Assembly: GCA_947396885.1 (NCBI GenBank)
Contig: OX377202.1
Location: 107,588,221-107,652,220, forward strand
DNA from: Heligmosomoides polygyrus polygyrus
Taxonomy: Eukaryota > Nematoda > Chromadorea > Rhabditida > Heligmosomidae
Direction: 5' to 3'
DNA length: 64,000 nucleotides
This document shows, piece by piece, positions 54,850 to 64,000 of this stretch; within the stretch, counting starts at the first letter, position 1; each line of letters begins with the position of its first letter. The position numbers were made by a program, and so were the translations under genes. Under the pieces are notes generated by a model. That model had not been told where the DNA came from. It was given only the letters and a program-made list of their open reading frames with translations, and did not search any database.

Positions 54850-55356
54850 TGACCCCACAAGACGTTCTTAATAGGGTAGCACGTTTTCAAACCGTTACAG
54901 TAAGAACAATCTCTGCGGGAGCACTACGTCTTCCGATCACTGCTGGCACCATGGGAGCTCCACGGTTAACCAATAGTGGAACTTTTGAACCAAGAATAAA
55001 GAAGCTCCATACTGTTTGCGACTGCTTTCGGTGGAGCATTTTTGGAAGAAATGCAATTTGACTTCGTAACCTTAGATATGGACAGAAGACTTGAACCAAT
55101 CTTAGCTATGCTGAAGCAACTAGTCGTCTTTTACAACGTCAAATTGCATTTCCTCCCAAAACGCACCAAAGACCGCCTCAAACAGTATGGCGCTTCTTTT
55201 TTCGTAGTCCCATAGCTCCCCTATTGCTTAACCGTGGAGTGCGCTTGGTGCCAGCACTGATCCGAAGACGTGGCGGTCCCGCAACGACTGCTCTTACGGT
55301 AACTGCTTGAAAACGTGGTACCCTAGTAAGGACGTCTTGTGGTCCACGCCTGTTTA
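54850..55356. repeat. Long hairpin, arms about 210 bp
   Basis: CCACAAGACGTTCTTAATAGG ... GAAGAAATGCAATTTGAC, inverted after about 75 bp as GTCAAATTGCATTTCCTCC ... AAGGACGTCTTGTGG. Just upstream of the first mapped MATH exon. Confidence 0.85.
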
Positions 55357-55414
55357 AAGTTCTAACCAGGGATAGGTTTCAACCTTCTGGAGAAACTCAA
55401 GTAGAGACCAGGGT

Positions 55415-55925
55415 CATTAAAAGGAGCTCGGAATGCTGATTACGAATATGGGGTTCAAAATTGCAAAAAGAAAGCCCTGGACGAGTTCCGACCTATCGAA
55501 ATCCACCCAGTTGACTGTAGGACGACCGCCCGAATGAGCTGTAGTGAGGGCGGTGAGTGATGAGAGTTGATAAGACTAAGCCAGTAACGGCAGCGGTGAC
55601 CTAGAGCCAGATTCGTCATCCGCTTACCGTCCTTTACCGGTGAAAATACCGCCAAAACCTTATGCTGATGTCATATCAGTGGGCTTTGCGGTATTTTCAC
55701 CGTTAGAAGGCGGTAAGCGGATGATGAACATGGCTCTAGTTCACCGCTGCCGTTACTGGCTTAGTCTTATCAGCTCTCATCACTCACCGCTCTCACTACA
55801 GCTCATTCGGGCGGTCGTCATACAGTCAACTTGGTGAATTTCGATAGTTCGGAACTCGTCCAGGGCTTTCTTTTTGCAATTTTGAATCCCATATTCGTAA
55901 TCAGCATTCCGAGCTCCTTTTAACG
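55415..55925. repeat. Long hairpin, arms about 235 bp
   Basis: AAAGGAGCTCGGAATGCTGA ... GGTGAAAATACCGCC, a loop of about 35 bp, then GGCTTTGCGGTATTTTCACC ... TCAGCATTCCGAGCTCCTTTT. Arms nearly identical by eye over their full length. Confidence 0.93.
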
Positions 55926-55929
55926 AACC

Positions 55930-57055
55930 TGCTATCCACTTGAAGTTCCATAGGAGTTCGAAATCCTTCCCTGACGAGATTCATATCGAACGCGGTGGAA
56001 AATGTTACGGAAACTTCTCCTAATGACACATTAGAAGAAACAGTCCATCAGGGTCTCACTCGCTACAAATTAGCAGCGAAAACTGCAGCTATTTTCAGTC
56101 ATGGCGGCATAAGAACAAGCACGAATATCTACTATACAGGAACGAGGATAACCACAACACATTCGCTAATACTTCAGAACAAGCCTCCAACCTGTCTGGA
56201 AGAGTTTAGAGTTCAAAAAAGCACAGAACCAGTCAGGAAAGGGCATGGGTAGGCTTCGAAATAATCCAGTGAGGCGGAGACTGCGAAAGTAAGCAAACTT
56301 AAGCAAAAATAACAGAGAAACATTAAAATGATAGATGAAAAATTAATAAAAAGTAACAAGTAAATAGAAATAAAGAAGAGGAAAGTCTTCATATGTAGAA
56401 ACAAAATGAATGAAGACTAAACAAAATATAAAAGCGTTACCCAATCACGGGTGCGCCATGCATTCCACTTCTATGTGACACCGTGAAGATGCTCAGTATG
56501 CGTATTTAGTCTATGCAGTCTCTGTTTCAACCAAATGAACCGCTAATAATGAAAACACGAGTTGGTGCGGTACTTCACGGATTGGTGTCCAAGGCCGTTG
56601 GGAGGTGGGACTTCCGCACACCCTACCTATGGCATCCAATCAATCATATTCTGTAGATCCATGCTACATGTAAGGGCTATATGACAGTCTCGTGATCGTA
56701 TCGCACTCGAAATGATCAAGACAGAGATTAGATCAAACCTCTTCACCTATAGAAACCTTAAAAGAGTTCAATATATTCCTAATATGTGATAAAATGTCGT
56801 TGTGTTCATCCATCCAAACCTTCCGGAAACTTATTTTCGGGTCTTGTCAGATACGGAATGACCGTCCACAAAGAGCTACATTGTTCAAGATCTTATGTCG
56901 ATGACTTCTTGTTTATATTTAATGTGTGTTTCTCACTTTTTGTGTTTCACACGTGTGGTTTGGTCCCAGGTCTTTGAATAAATAAGTAAATATGCAAGCA
57001 CATCGAAGTTAAAATTCATCCTCTAGGTAAATCAGCCAATCATAGCGCCCTGAAT
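55930..57055. other. Unassigned stretch upstream of the MATH-BTB gene
   Basis: No gene recognised. The first MATH-BTB exon may lie here or further 5', but no segment encodes a convincing start of the MATH fold. Confidence 0.3.
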
Positions 57056-57057
57056 TC

Positions 57058-57515
57058 GAGCCGGATCTATCCTAGTCCGGGGATGGGGCACATAACTAAG
57101 AGGTATTATATGTGACAAATTCACTTAAGACTTACAGAGCGGCTCAGAACAATAGAGGATCCCACACAAGAAAAAGTCACAAAGAAAAAACGACAAATTA
57201 CATTTGCTGCGGTTGTAAGGCGGCAAAGTTGTCTGCCCTCCTCACCATGTTAGATCCTGGTTATAACATGTTAGGCAGCAGTCAGCACACGGCATGCGGC
57301 TTCATGCGCCCTCCCCACCATGTTAGATCCTGGTTATAACATGTCAAGCGGCGACGGTTGTAAACCGCGGCGATTTTTTTGTTTGTTCGTCCGTTTTTGG
57401 CTTCTTTTAGGTTAGGTTTCGTTCCCTAGGAGCCGCTCGGTAAGTATTAATTCAGTTTTGTCGCCTAGTTTTTAGTTATGTGCCCCCCCCCCGGACTAGG
57501 ATAGATCCTTCGAGC
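57058..57515. mobile_element. Element with GGATCTATCCTAGT-poly-G ends
   Basis: Left CCGGATCTATCCTAGTCC then GGGG..GGGGCACATAAC; right TATGTGCCCCCCCC then GGACTAGGATAGATCC. Terminal inverted repeats of about 40 bp. Inside, a 64-bp block with ATGTTAGATCCTGGTTATAA occurs twice (57247 and 57320). Confidence 0.75.
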
Positions 57516-58035
57516 CATCATCGGAATCTCTAGCGATTCTACCGCCGCTAGTCCAAAATCCCTTCCCCTTCGCCTCCTACAGACACGCGACCACCGCAGC
57601 ACGCAGTGTTGTCGTCGCCGCTTCTATTGACTGCCTTGCATAACACTACTAGTGTGACTTAATGGATAGAAGGAAGAACACTACTCCATCGCCGCCGCCG
57701 TCGATGAAAACATGTTATTTTAGTGTTCGAATGCTTGCAAGCACACAAACAACAAACCAGCGTTCAACCTAATCCGCACATTATGGAGTCGACTCTCCAC
57801 TTCACACTATATCAATGCCTTCGGCAAGTGAAACACAGTCAAATGAGGTGATGCACGGAAGCAATCAGATCGAACCTACTAAACACGCAACTCTGAGCCC
57901 AGCAAAAATCGATACGTATGATTGGCCTGACCGACCAACCGCTCCCATCGGGAAGTATGAACAAGCGGTTAGACATCGGTCGCACCAGAACAATTGGTTG
58001 TTCGGTCCATGTCTTTACGCAGCTTTTCGCTACAT
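57516..58035. other. GC-rich stretch, no gene assigned
   Basis: CGCCGCCGCCGTCGATG and similar triplet-rich sequence at 57540-57710. It could be a promoter or 5' leader region on the minus strand, but this cannot be shown. Confidence 0.3.
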
Positions 58036-58039
58036 TTCG

Positions 58040-58292
58040 ACTGCGAAATTCAACTCCTCAGTGGCATTGTATCGCTGCAATCCATTCCCAATCTACGCAC
58101 AGCGTTTGGTCTCCTTAGGCGCTGTTTAGAGTTCCATCGTGGGGCGACGTGACGCAATGATAAGCTCCAGTATCGACATTAGGGCTTACCATTACGTCGC
58201 GATGGAACTCTAAACAGCCGCTAAAGAGACGAAACGCTGTGCGCAGACTGGAAATGGATCACAGCGATATAATGCCACTTGGGACTTGACTT
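58040..58292. mobile_element. MITE at the centre of another palindrome
   Basis: Inner element: GGCGCTGTTTAGAGTTCCAT / ATGGAACTCTAAACAGCCGC between TTA and TAA. Outer arms: AGTGGCATTGTATCGCTG ... AACGAAACGC-type sequence, inverted on the far side as GCGATATAATGCCACT. Confidence 0.8.
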
Positions 58293-58409
58293 TTGCGAGT
58301 CAATGCATTACGACAACATATGATGTACATTGCGTTTTTTAACGTTTTTAACGATGTCTTGTAACGCGTTATGTAAAGGCGTGGACTCGACACGCCTGAC
58401 CTTTGGCCC

Positions 58410-60180
58410 AGTTCAAACCGTCTAAACGGGCTAAATCCTTTTAGACACCAAGTCCACTCTAGGGAATTGTCTCTCATTCATGCTCGACGTGTCTCACACG
58501 TCATTGCAGTTATGCAGCACTGTGCAATACACGTCTTTCACGGTCCTTACACGTAAATTCCAACTCATCAGTGACGTTTGATAGCCGACGAGTACCACGG
58601 AAAGCCATTTCCCGTTGGACTACGACCGGCAAACGCCGCACCACGGGTTCGCGGCGAATTTGGGGCAAATAGGCTCGGAGGGTCACCGTGGACTCAGTGG
58701 ATGCTAGCCCTGATAGGAACGAGAACGGAGGCAGCGGACGGTTGACATAGGGTCTACCGTAATCTTCCCGCGCGCATCTTTGTGTCTGACGCAATAACGG
58801 AGGACGATCGAAGATGACGCTTGAAGGAAGCGAACCGTTAGGATGTGAAATGAACCTAGAAGAATGGAAAGGAGGCATCACACATCACTTCTCTCCAGAA
58901 TTCGACTTGATAGCTGGTTTTTAGTTAGGAACTGAACCTAGAAGAGTGGAATCGAAGCATCACACATCATCTGTTTCCAGAATTCGACTGCCTAAATAGT
59001 TTTTAGTTTGGAAGTGAGCTACACATTATAGGAAAGGATCCTCGTTTAGCAGAAGTTTGGAGCCACCTGTATTGTTACCACAGATTTCGGACATGCAGTT
59101 TTAGTGATGATGTCACGTGTTAGCTTTGAGAAGACGTTGCGTGCGGTTCACTTCCAAACTAAAAACCACTTAGCAATACTAATTTTGGAAAAAAGTGATG
59201 TGTGATGCTTCGTTCCAATTCATCTAGGTTCACTTCAAGCTAAAAATCACTTAGGAAGTCGAGTTCTGGGGTCAAGTAATATGTAATGCTTCGTTTCCAC
59301 TCTTCTAGGTTCACCTCCTTCAGACGTCATCTTCGGACGTCCTCCGTAATTGCACCAGACACAAAGAAACGCGCGTGAAGATTACGGTAGACCCAATGTC
59401 AACCGTCCGCTGCCTCCTTTTTTGTTTGATTGGAAGGCACGTGCATGTCCAATCACATCAGAAATAGCCTGGTGTAGAACACACTAATGCTGCATAAAAT
59501 TTCAAGTTTCCTTCAACAACGTTGTGTAGGGCTGTCCTACATGTTCAACACAAGTATGTTGAACTCATCATTCCTTAGAAAACAACTGCGCTAACGGAAT
59601 CAGAATGACACAGAAAACCTGAGAATATATGCATAACACCTGTGAGCTAGGTCAGTACGTTTGCAAATCATTAGGACGTCCAGTACATTGTCTTGCCTGG
59701 GCCGAAAACGTTGATTGATGGCGGCTTGGCCTATTTTATATTTTTGCTGATGTCATTTTTTTAGAAGCTTGAAAATTACGTCTCGGTGCAGATCTAATAA
59801 AAGGATCCTCCTAGCTAGATTTGCACCGAAAATGGTCCTCTTTAGGTTACCCTCTCTTGACTAGGAACTCGGAAACTGGGTCTGTCTGAGCAACCAGGTT
59901 GGCGTAGTTTATTATTTCTACATGTTGCTGCCAATTCATTGCGTTTCGCTATGTCGGGAAATCGTTTGAGAGCCACCTCCAACCAGGAGTGCATCCCCCG
60001 CTACTGACTGCTTGAAGTTTACGTGTAAGGACGTGTGGAGGACGTGAATTACCAGTCCAGAATAGCTGAGTAATAGTGTTTGCGTTCAATGACGTGTAGC
60101 AAACGTGTAGCGAACACGTCGGAAATTCCCCAAAATTCACTTGGTGTCTAAACGGATCAAGCCGTCTAAACGTATTTAGT
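58410..60180. repeat. 1.8-kb two-tier foldback
   Basis: Inner arms about 58720-59010 and 59150-59425 (GGCAGCGGACGGTTGAC, GGTCTACCGTAATCTTC and repeated CTAGAAGAGTGGAA). Outer arms about 58415-58520 and 60050-60177 (CGTCTAAACG, TTTAGACACCAAGT). Between 58840 and 59300 a 100-bp block with AACCTAGAAGAATGGAA and CATCACACATCA is repeated. A 123-codon frame at 58510-58881 lies in an arm and is not taken as a gene. Confidence 0.75.
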
Positions 60181-60335
60181 TGAGGATAGATTGCAGCGTC
60201 CTAGTTAGAAAGTGAAGGTCATAGTGCGGAGAAGTTAAAGTGTGGCGTATTCTTGTCGTCGTGCTACTCCGACTTATTACTGAAATCGAAGCTGCAACTA
60301 TTCTAGTCGGGAGAAGGCGACAAGACAGCATATGC

Positions 60336-60552
60336 CCCGCCCCATTAGGATAGATCCTCGACGTTTGATTTGACATATGTTACATATCAAGACTTCAGAT
60401 CCAACAGCACGGCTTCTGGTGAACCATCACGATTATATGAGTGTATCGTTCAACGTGTACTGCGCCAGACTTCGTCCTCCAGGCGACTAACCATGTTAGA
60501 CAAATCCATTACGGGATCTATCCTTGTCAGGGGGGGGGGGGGGGGCACATAT
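60336..60552. repeat. Inverted pair of poly-G junctions
   Basis: ATATGCCCCGCCCCATTAGG then ATAGATCC on the left; GGATCTATCCTTGTCA then a run of 18 or so G and GCACATAT on the right. Same words as the ends of 57058-57515, but facing outward the other way. Confidence 0.65.
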
Positions 60553-60689
60553 CTACAGAGAACTAATGTACCGTTGTCACCGTTGTCATTAGAGCTCGTT
60601 TTCGTCGCCCAGGGGGAATCCGCACCAGGCTAGGGAAGGGACTCCAGGGTGTGTGCGATCCAAGCTGCTCGTGTGGAAATTGCTTTCGT

Positions 60690-60790
60690 CGCCGAGGGGG
60701 TGATGCAAAAACGCAGGAACGCAGGAGAGCCGAACCCTCGACCTCCTTCGTACGAAGCAACGCCACTACCTCTGTCCCACGCCCCGCTTG
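60690..60790 (-). mobile_element. tRNA-like SINE head, unassigned
   Basis: On the minus strand: TGGGACAGAGGTAGTGGC, an anticodon-like arm CTTCGTACGAAG and a B box GGGTTCGGCTCTCC. Too diverged for a working tRNA. Confidence 0.4.
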
Positions 60791-60936
60791 ATCGGAGTGC
60801 CATCGCAGGCATGCAAGACATCGATCAAATGCCCACGTGGACGCCGACACGATCCGCGACGCAATGGCAGTAGCCACAAGCTACAGTACCGCGGGTTGAT
60901 GAGCAAACCTGCACATCACTCAATGGAATGTAGCCG

Positions 60937-61118
60937 CAGAAAGTGGTTAGGTCTAAGTAAGACCAAGATCCACCATCTAAAACGGAGAATTCTGAAGCCC
61001 GGATGAAAATTCTGCAGCCAACCGTTCAAACGTTGTCGCACAAAGCCCTCGAGGCATATTCATAGGTGGTGGATCCTGGTCTTATTTATGATTAGACTTA
61101 ACCACTTTCTGCGGATAC
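60937..61118. repeat. Hairpin, arms about 70 bp
   Basis: CCGCAGAAAGTGGTTAGGTC ... GATCCACCA, inverted as GGTGGATCCTGGTC ... TTAACCACTTTCTGCGG. It is 190 bp past the end of the secreted-protein gene. Confidence 0.8.
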
Positions 61119-61279
61119 ACCACCCATCCGAACTTCACATCTGTTTTTCGGTGGACTACGTCGAGAAACAAAACGTAACTGTTTGCCCTCCTTCAAGATC
61201 AGGCTCGATAGATCCTTCAGAGAATATCGCGAACCTTTTTCGAGGTGTAGTGAAAAACAGCACCCTCCTTAGAAAAAGC

Positions 61280-61285
61280 TTTATT
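61280..61285 (-). promoter_or_regulatory. Poly(A) signal of the secreted-protein gene
   Basis: AATAAA on the minus strand, 24 nt after the stop codon at 61310, giving a very short 3' untranslated region. Confidence 0.65.
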
Positions 61286-61309
61286 AGTACATAGATACAA
61301 AGGTTACTA

Positions 61310-62061
61310 TTAGGATGAGTTCGCAACATCGACCAGAACTCGTAGCCGTTCAATCGCTATCTCCCAGCAGTGTCGATATTTATTATTGTTCAAGGTCTTG
61401 CCCACTTCCAGCCTTTTCTGTTGATCCTCTTTACAATCATAGACACGCTCATTATCTCTCTCGAACTCACTGCGACGTTTCTCCATTTCTGGATTAAAGC
61501 TTTCGTATGCCAGATAGACCCTCCAAAGGATCTCGAAATAGAAATCGTCCAGAAGATTCATTGACTGTCTGACTGAGTGAAAAGGGCGTAGCGGCATCGC
61601 TCTGAAGCTCTCACAAAACCTGATGGTCGCTTCAAGAAGACGTCGGTAGTCGTTATTCGTGAGCCTCTTTGGATTCTTACGAATCATTTCACGAAGTACG
61701 CGTATGACTGCCTCCGTCGCAAGTTCTTCTCCGACTGCTATCGCATATCTCCTCATTTTGAAGACGAATTTTTCGAAAAGATCAAGGAGATAATCTATCG
61801 GCAGCCTCACCACCGGCTTCTCGTAGGTCGGGTCGGGAAGCTGTGCATCAGGCGGGACGGCGTCGCTCAGTAGCGGATATGTGACTCCCAGGTTTATTCC
61901 CGCAGTGACTCCAAGGCCTTTCCCTGTCACAATCGGAGGAGCGTCGGCTATCGGTATGTAGACCTCATCTTCCTTATTCACTTCTGACGGGTCCGTAGTA
62001 CCTTCACGGCGCTTCCTTGCCTCCATTGCAGAACCGTCGACGACTATCGGCTCGTATGTTG
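61310..62061 (-). CDS. Secreted-protein exon 2
   Basis: Begins after GTTTCAG and reads TYEPIVVDGSAMEARKRREG, joining exon 1 in frame, then stays open to the stop at 61310. Confidence 0.8.
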
Positions 62062-62181
62062 CTGAAACAGCCAGCCGCGGTTACTTCGACGAACCGTCAC
62101 CTCGTGGTTGAGCCACCACCCACCTGTGGACTCTCCCATCAGAAGCACGGTCAGCACGACTATCGACTGAAGCCTTGCCAT
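61310..62181 (-). CDS. Unrecognised secreted protein, two exons
   Basis: I do not recognise this family. Exon 1 (62124-62181) encodes MARLQSIVVLTVLLMGEST, a textbook signal peptide; exon 2 is 61310-62061. The 62-nt intron is GT-AG with acceptor CTGTTTCAG; a second AG 18 nt on is also in frame. The product is about 269 aa. After the signal comes an acidic, proline-rich stretch (VYIPIADAPP, DAVPPDAQLPDP), then a long charged helical region containing RRYAIAVGEELATEAVIRVL and FYFEILWRVYLAYESFNPEM, three Cys (CESF, DCKE, RHCWE), and no membrane segment. The frame is uninterrupted for 750 nt in a window where random frames rarely exceed 450. A TATA box upstream and AATAAA just after the stop complete the gene. 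The role is unknown; secretion is inferred from the signal peptide alone. Confidence 0.8.
62124..62181 (-). CDS. Secreted-protein exon 1 (signal peptide)
   Basis: ATG at 62179-62181; the hydrophobic core IVVLTVLLM follows a basic MAR. The donor ACAG|GTGGGT leaves phase 1. Confidence 0.8.
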
Positions 62182-62257
62182 CCGCTCGAAGTCTTCTTGC
62201 TCTGCTGCTGCTGGTGGTGGTACCGCAGTTAAATGGGTATCACCGCTGCTGTGTTCT

Positions 62258-62266
62258 CCTTATATA
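62258..62266 (-). promoter_or_regulatory. TATA box of the secreted-protein gene
   Basis: TATATAAGG on the minus strand, about 77 nt before the ATG at 62181. A start site some 30 nt downstream would give a 5' leader near 50 nt. It is the only strong TATA box I can tie to a gene here. Confidence 0.6.
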
Positions 62267-62644
62267 CAACCGCTCGTATACGTCTGCTTTACATTATCAC
62301 CTAAGCCTTATCATTTCATCCGACACTCATTCGTGTAGAGAGAGTCTCATCTTCGGGTGACTTCTCCTGCTCATGGTTCACGACAGAAACGTCCTGGCAG
62401 ACCCGTGCAAAACATGCAAATCGATTAATGTCGAGCGACAGGTCTAGTGTCTTCTGTCGATGAGTAATCTCTCCGAATAATGTAGGTGTAATCGGTTCCC
62501 GTATCCAGCTCTAGTGGTTCCGGCGCGAAGAAACGAGCAAGGAATACAATTTATTCAGGCAAAGCACGTAAGATACTACTAGGACGACGACAATAAGCGA
62601 ACAGTCGACTACAGAAGAGCTAGGCGATGACTGAACCTAGTTCC

Positions 62645-63088
62645 TTAGATCTGACGGCTTTTATGAACTCTGCAGGAGGGCGTGCCTGCCCTAGGTTCCT
62701 CGGACTCTTCGTCCGCTACAGTTTTATGGCTCAAGGGCCGTCACTGGCATATCCGCAGGAAAAGGTCATACATCTCCCTGGATACGTTCCGCCACCTTAT
62801 GCTCTTAGCGAACGCTTTCAGAATACACCAGCCTCGCTATATTCCACAATGGACAGATTCTATGCGATCGTGTGGAATATACGGAGACTGGTGGATTCTG
62901 GAAGTGTTCGTTAGGAGCATAAAGTGGCAGAGCGTATTCAGGAGAGGTTGACGACCTGCTCCTGCGGATATGCCGGTTACGGTTCCAGAGCCATAAAACT
63001 GTACCAGACGGAGTTCGAGGAACTGATGGTAAGCACGCCCTCCTGAAGAGTCCATAAAAGCGGTCATATTTAAGCAAGTAGGTCCAGT
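62645..63088. repeat. Long hairpin, arms about 215 bp
   Basis: GACGGCTTTTATGAACTCTG ... CCACCAGTCTCC-type sequence pairs with GAAGAGTCCATAAAAGCGGTC. Landmarks: TACAGTTTTATGGCTC / GAGCCATAAAACTGTA and CATATCCGCAGGA / TCCTGCGGATATG. It is 380 bp upstream of the TATA box of the secreted-protein gene. Confidence 0.88.
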
Positions 63089-63481
63089 CTTAGCTCCTGC
63101 AGTCTTCTGTTTGCTTATTGTCATCGTCTTAATCGTATACTGCTGATTTTTGCATAACAAATTGCATTCCTTGCTCGTTTCTTCGTGCATCGGAACCAAA
63201 GTAGCGCTGGATATCGGACCCGGTCTCATCTACATTATTCGGAAAGACTACTCGTCGACAAAAAACTGAACCTGTCCGACTCCAACGTTGCAGCTGACAC
63301 TTCCTTCTGCCGCCTGTTCATAGTTTAGCCCGCGACGGAAGCAACCGGTCGCATGTGCAAAACATGCAAATCGACCAGAACCGACTGATCGCCGAAAAAT
63401 CAGTTCATACTCATTCGAGCGACAGTAACGCCTACGAACCTCGAACAGGCGAGCACCGACAACAGGTGGGAACCATCTCCA

Positions 63482-63718
63482 GCATGCGCCACGCACTCTA
63501 GTCCTTCGGGATATCAAGGAATGAATATTTGGCGCATACAATGACTTGTTGTGGGCTATTGCGTAGTGGTTTACCCTTCCCAGATAAGTTCGGCACCATT
63601 TCATAAGTTCCGGAGAGATCGAAGGTTTAGCTGGCCTGGACGGTGTATCCGAACCAAGAACCTTGAATTGAAATACACGCAAGAACCGTCACCTTCCCCG
63701 GCTGAGCTGCCACGTACC
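63482..63718 (-). mobile_element. S2 SINE, full length
   Basis: On the minus strand: GGCAGCTCAGCCGGGG, GGTTCTTGGTTCGGA, CTGGGAAGGGTAAAC, CAAGTCATTGTATG and GAGTGCGTGGCGCATG, the complete order seen at 6169. Confidence 0.75.
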
Positions 63719-63777
63719 CAGGAGCAGCAATCGAGACCGCAAAGCGTGATGTACGTTACTGCACAACAGCGGCCTAA

Positions 63778-63963
63778 GGGCTTGTTCACACATCGCGACA
63801 AGAGTGACTCATCGCCCATGCAAAACATGTATATCGATTAAAACCAAGCGAGCGCCGCCAAAGTCGCTCCAGTCGCTGCTGTCGCCTGTTCATACTTCCG
63901 CGCGCTGCGCACTCCGTGCACGCTGCGCCCTCGTCGCTCTAGTTGCGAAGTATGAACAGGCCC
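63778..63963. mobile_element. Complete 186-bp MITE of the GGGCCTGTTCATACT family
   Basis: GGGCTTGTTCACACATCGCG on the left, GCGAAGTATGAACAGGCCC on the right, TAA on both sides. The interior contains ATCGATTAAAACCAAGCGAG and GTCGCTCCAGTCGCTGCTGT. TAA/TTA duplications and GGG-CC termini suit PIF/Harbinger-type non-autonomous elements. Confidence 0.88.
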
Positions 63964-64000
63964 TAAGGAAGATCGGTGAAATCTACGATCAGATTCATCA

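Noticed and set aside
54396..54890. The whole 164-codon minus-strand frame as one protein
   Set aside because: Only the part from about 54683 to 54507 matches the MATH fold, ending at a strong donor; the continuation is intron read-through.
58510..58881. A 123-codon minus-strand frame
   Set aside because: It lies across an arm of the 1.8-kb foldback and the opposite arm does not keep the frame; no similarity recognised.

Overview
The window is eukaryotic and almost certainly comes from an invertebrate animal. The protein-coding genes are split by GT-AG introns, the best-preserved dispersed repeats have RNA polymerase III promoter boxes, and truncated RTE-type LINE tails and palindromic MITEs are everywhere. 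I cannot name the species. A MATH-BTB gene, very short minimal introns (57-63 nt) and RTE tails fit a nematode or another small ecdysozoan, but this is inference.

Three protein genes can be supported, all on the minus strand. (1) 7712-20895 is a complete mitochondrial very-long-chain acyl-CoA dehydrogenase. I reconstructed 16 exons in consistent phase, 645 codons plus stop. (2) 40065-54683 is a SPOP-like MATH-BTB-BACK protein in at least 8 exons, with a 10.9-kb intron inside the MATH domain; its extreme N-terminus is not resolved. (3) 61310-62181 is a compact two-exon gene for an unrecognised secreted protein, with a TATA box, a 62-nt intron and an AATAAA. There is one intact tRNA gene, tRNA-Ala(TGC), at 3407-3478 on the minus strand.

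Everything else is repeat. 0-5.4 kb: a 4.8-kb structure with inverted arms of about 425 bp, a second inverted repeat nested inside it, and the tRNA-Ala gene; then a TATCGAT-rich satellite. 5.4-21 kb: the acyl-CoA dehydrogenase gene, whose larger introns are filled with a 166-bp tandem repeat, an array of GCGCAAAATTAATGGCC boxes, and MITEs. 21-37 kb: a 340-bp satellite, RTE tails repeated in series, two tRNA-derived SINE families, and a 41-bp minisatellite open in all three frames. 37-44 kb: MITEs with TTA/TAA target duplications, including one caught with its empty paralogous site, and the 3' half of the MATH-BTB gene. 44-52 kb: a 290-bp satellite and nested palindromes in the long intron. 52-63 kb: a chain of long hairpins with arms of 70-290 bp, within and beyond the 5' end of the MATH-BTB gene and around the secreted-protein gene.

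The genes show no functional link to each other. The main biological message is architectural: short introns stay at about 60 nt while others swell by kilobases through insertion of palindromic elements, giving a locus unusually rich in DNA that could form hairpin RNA.
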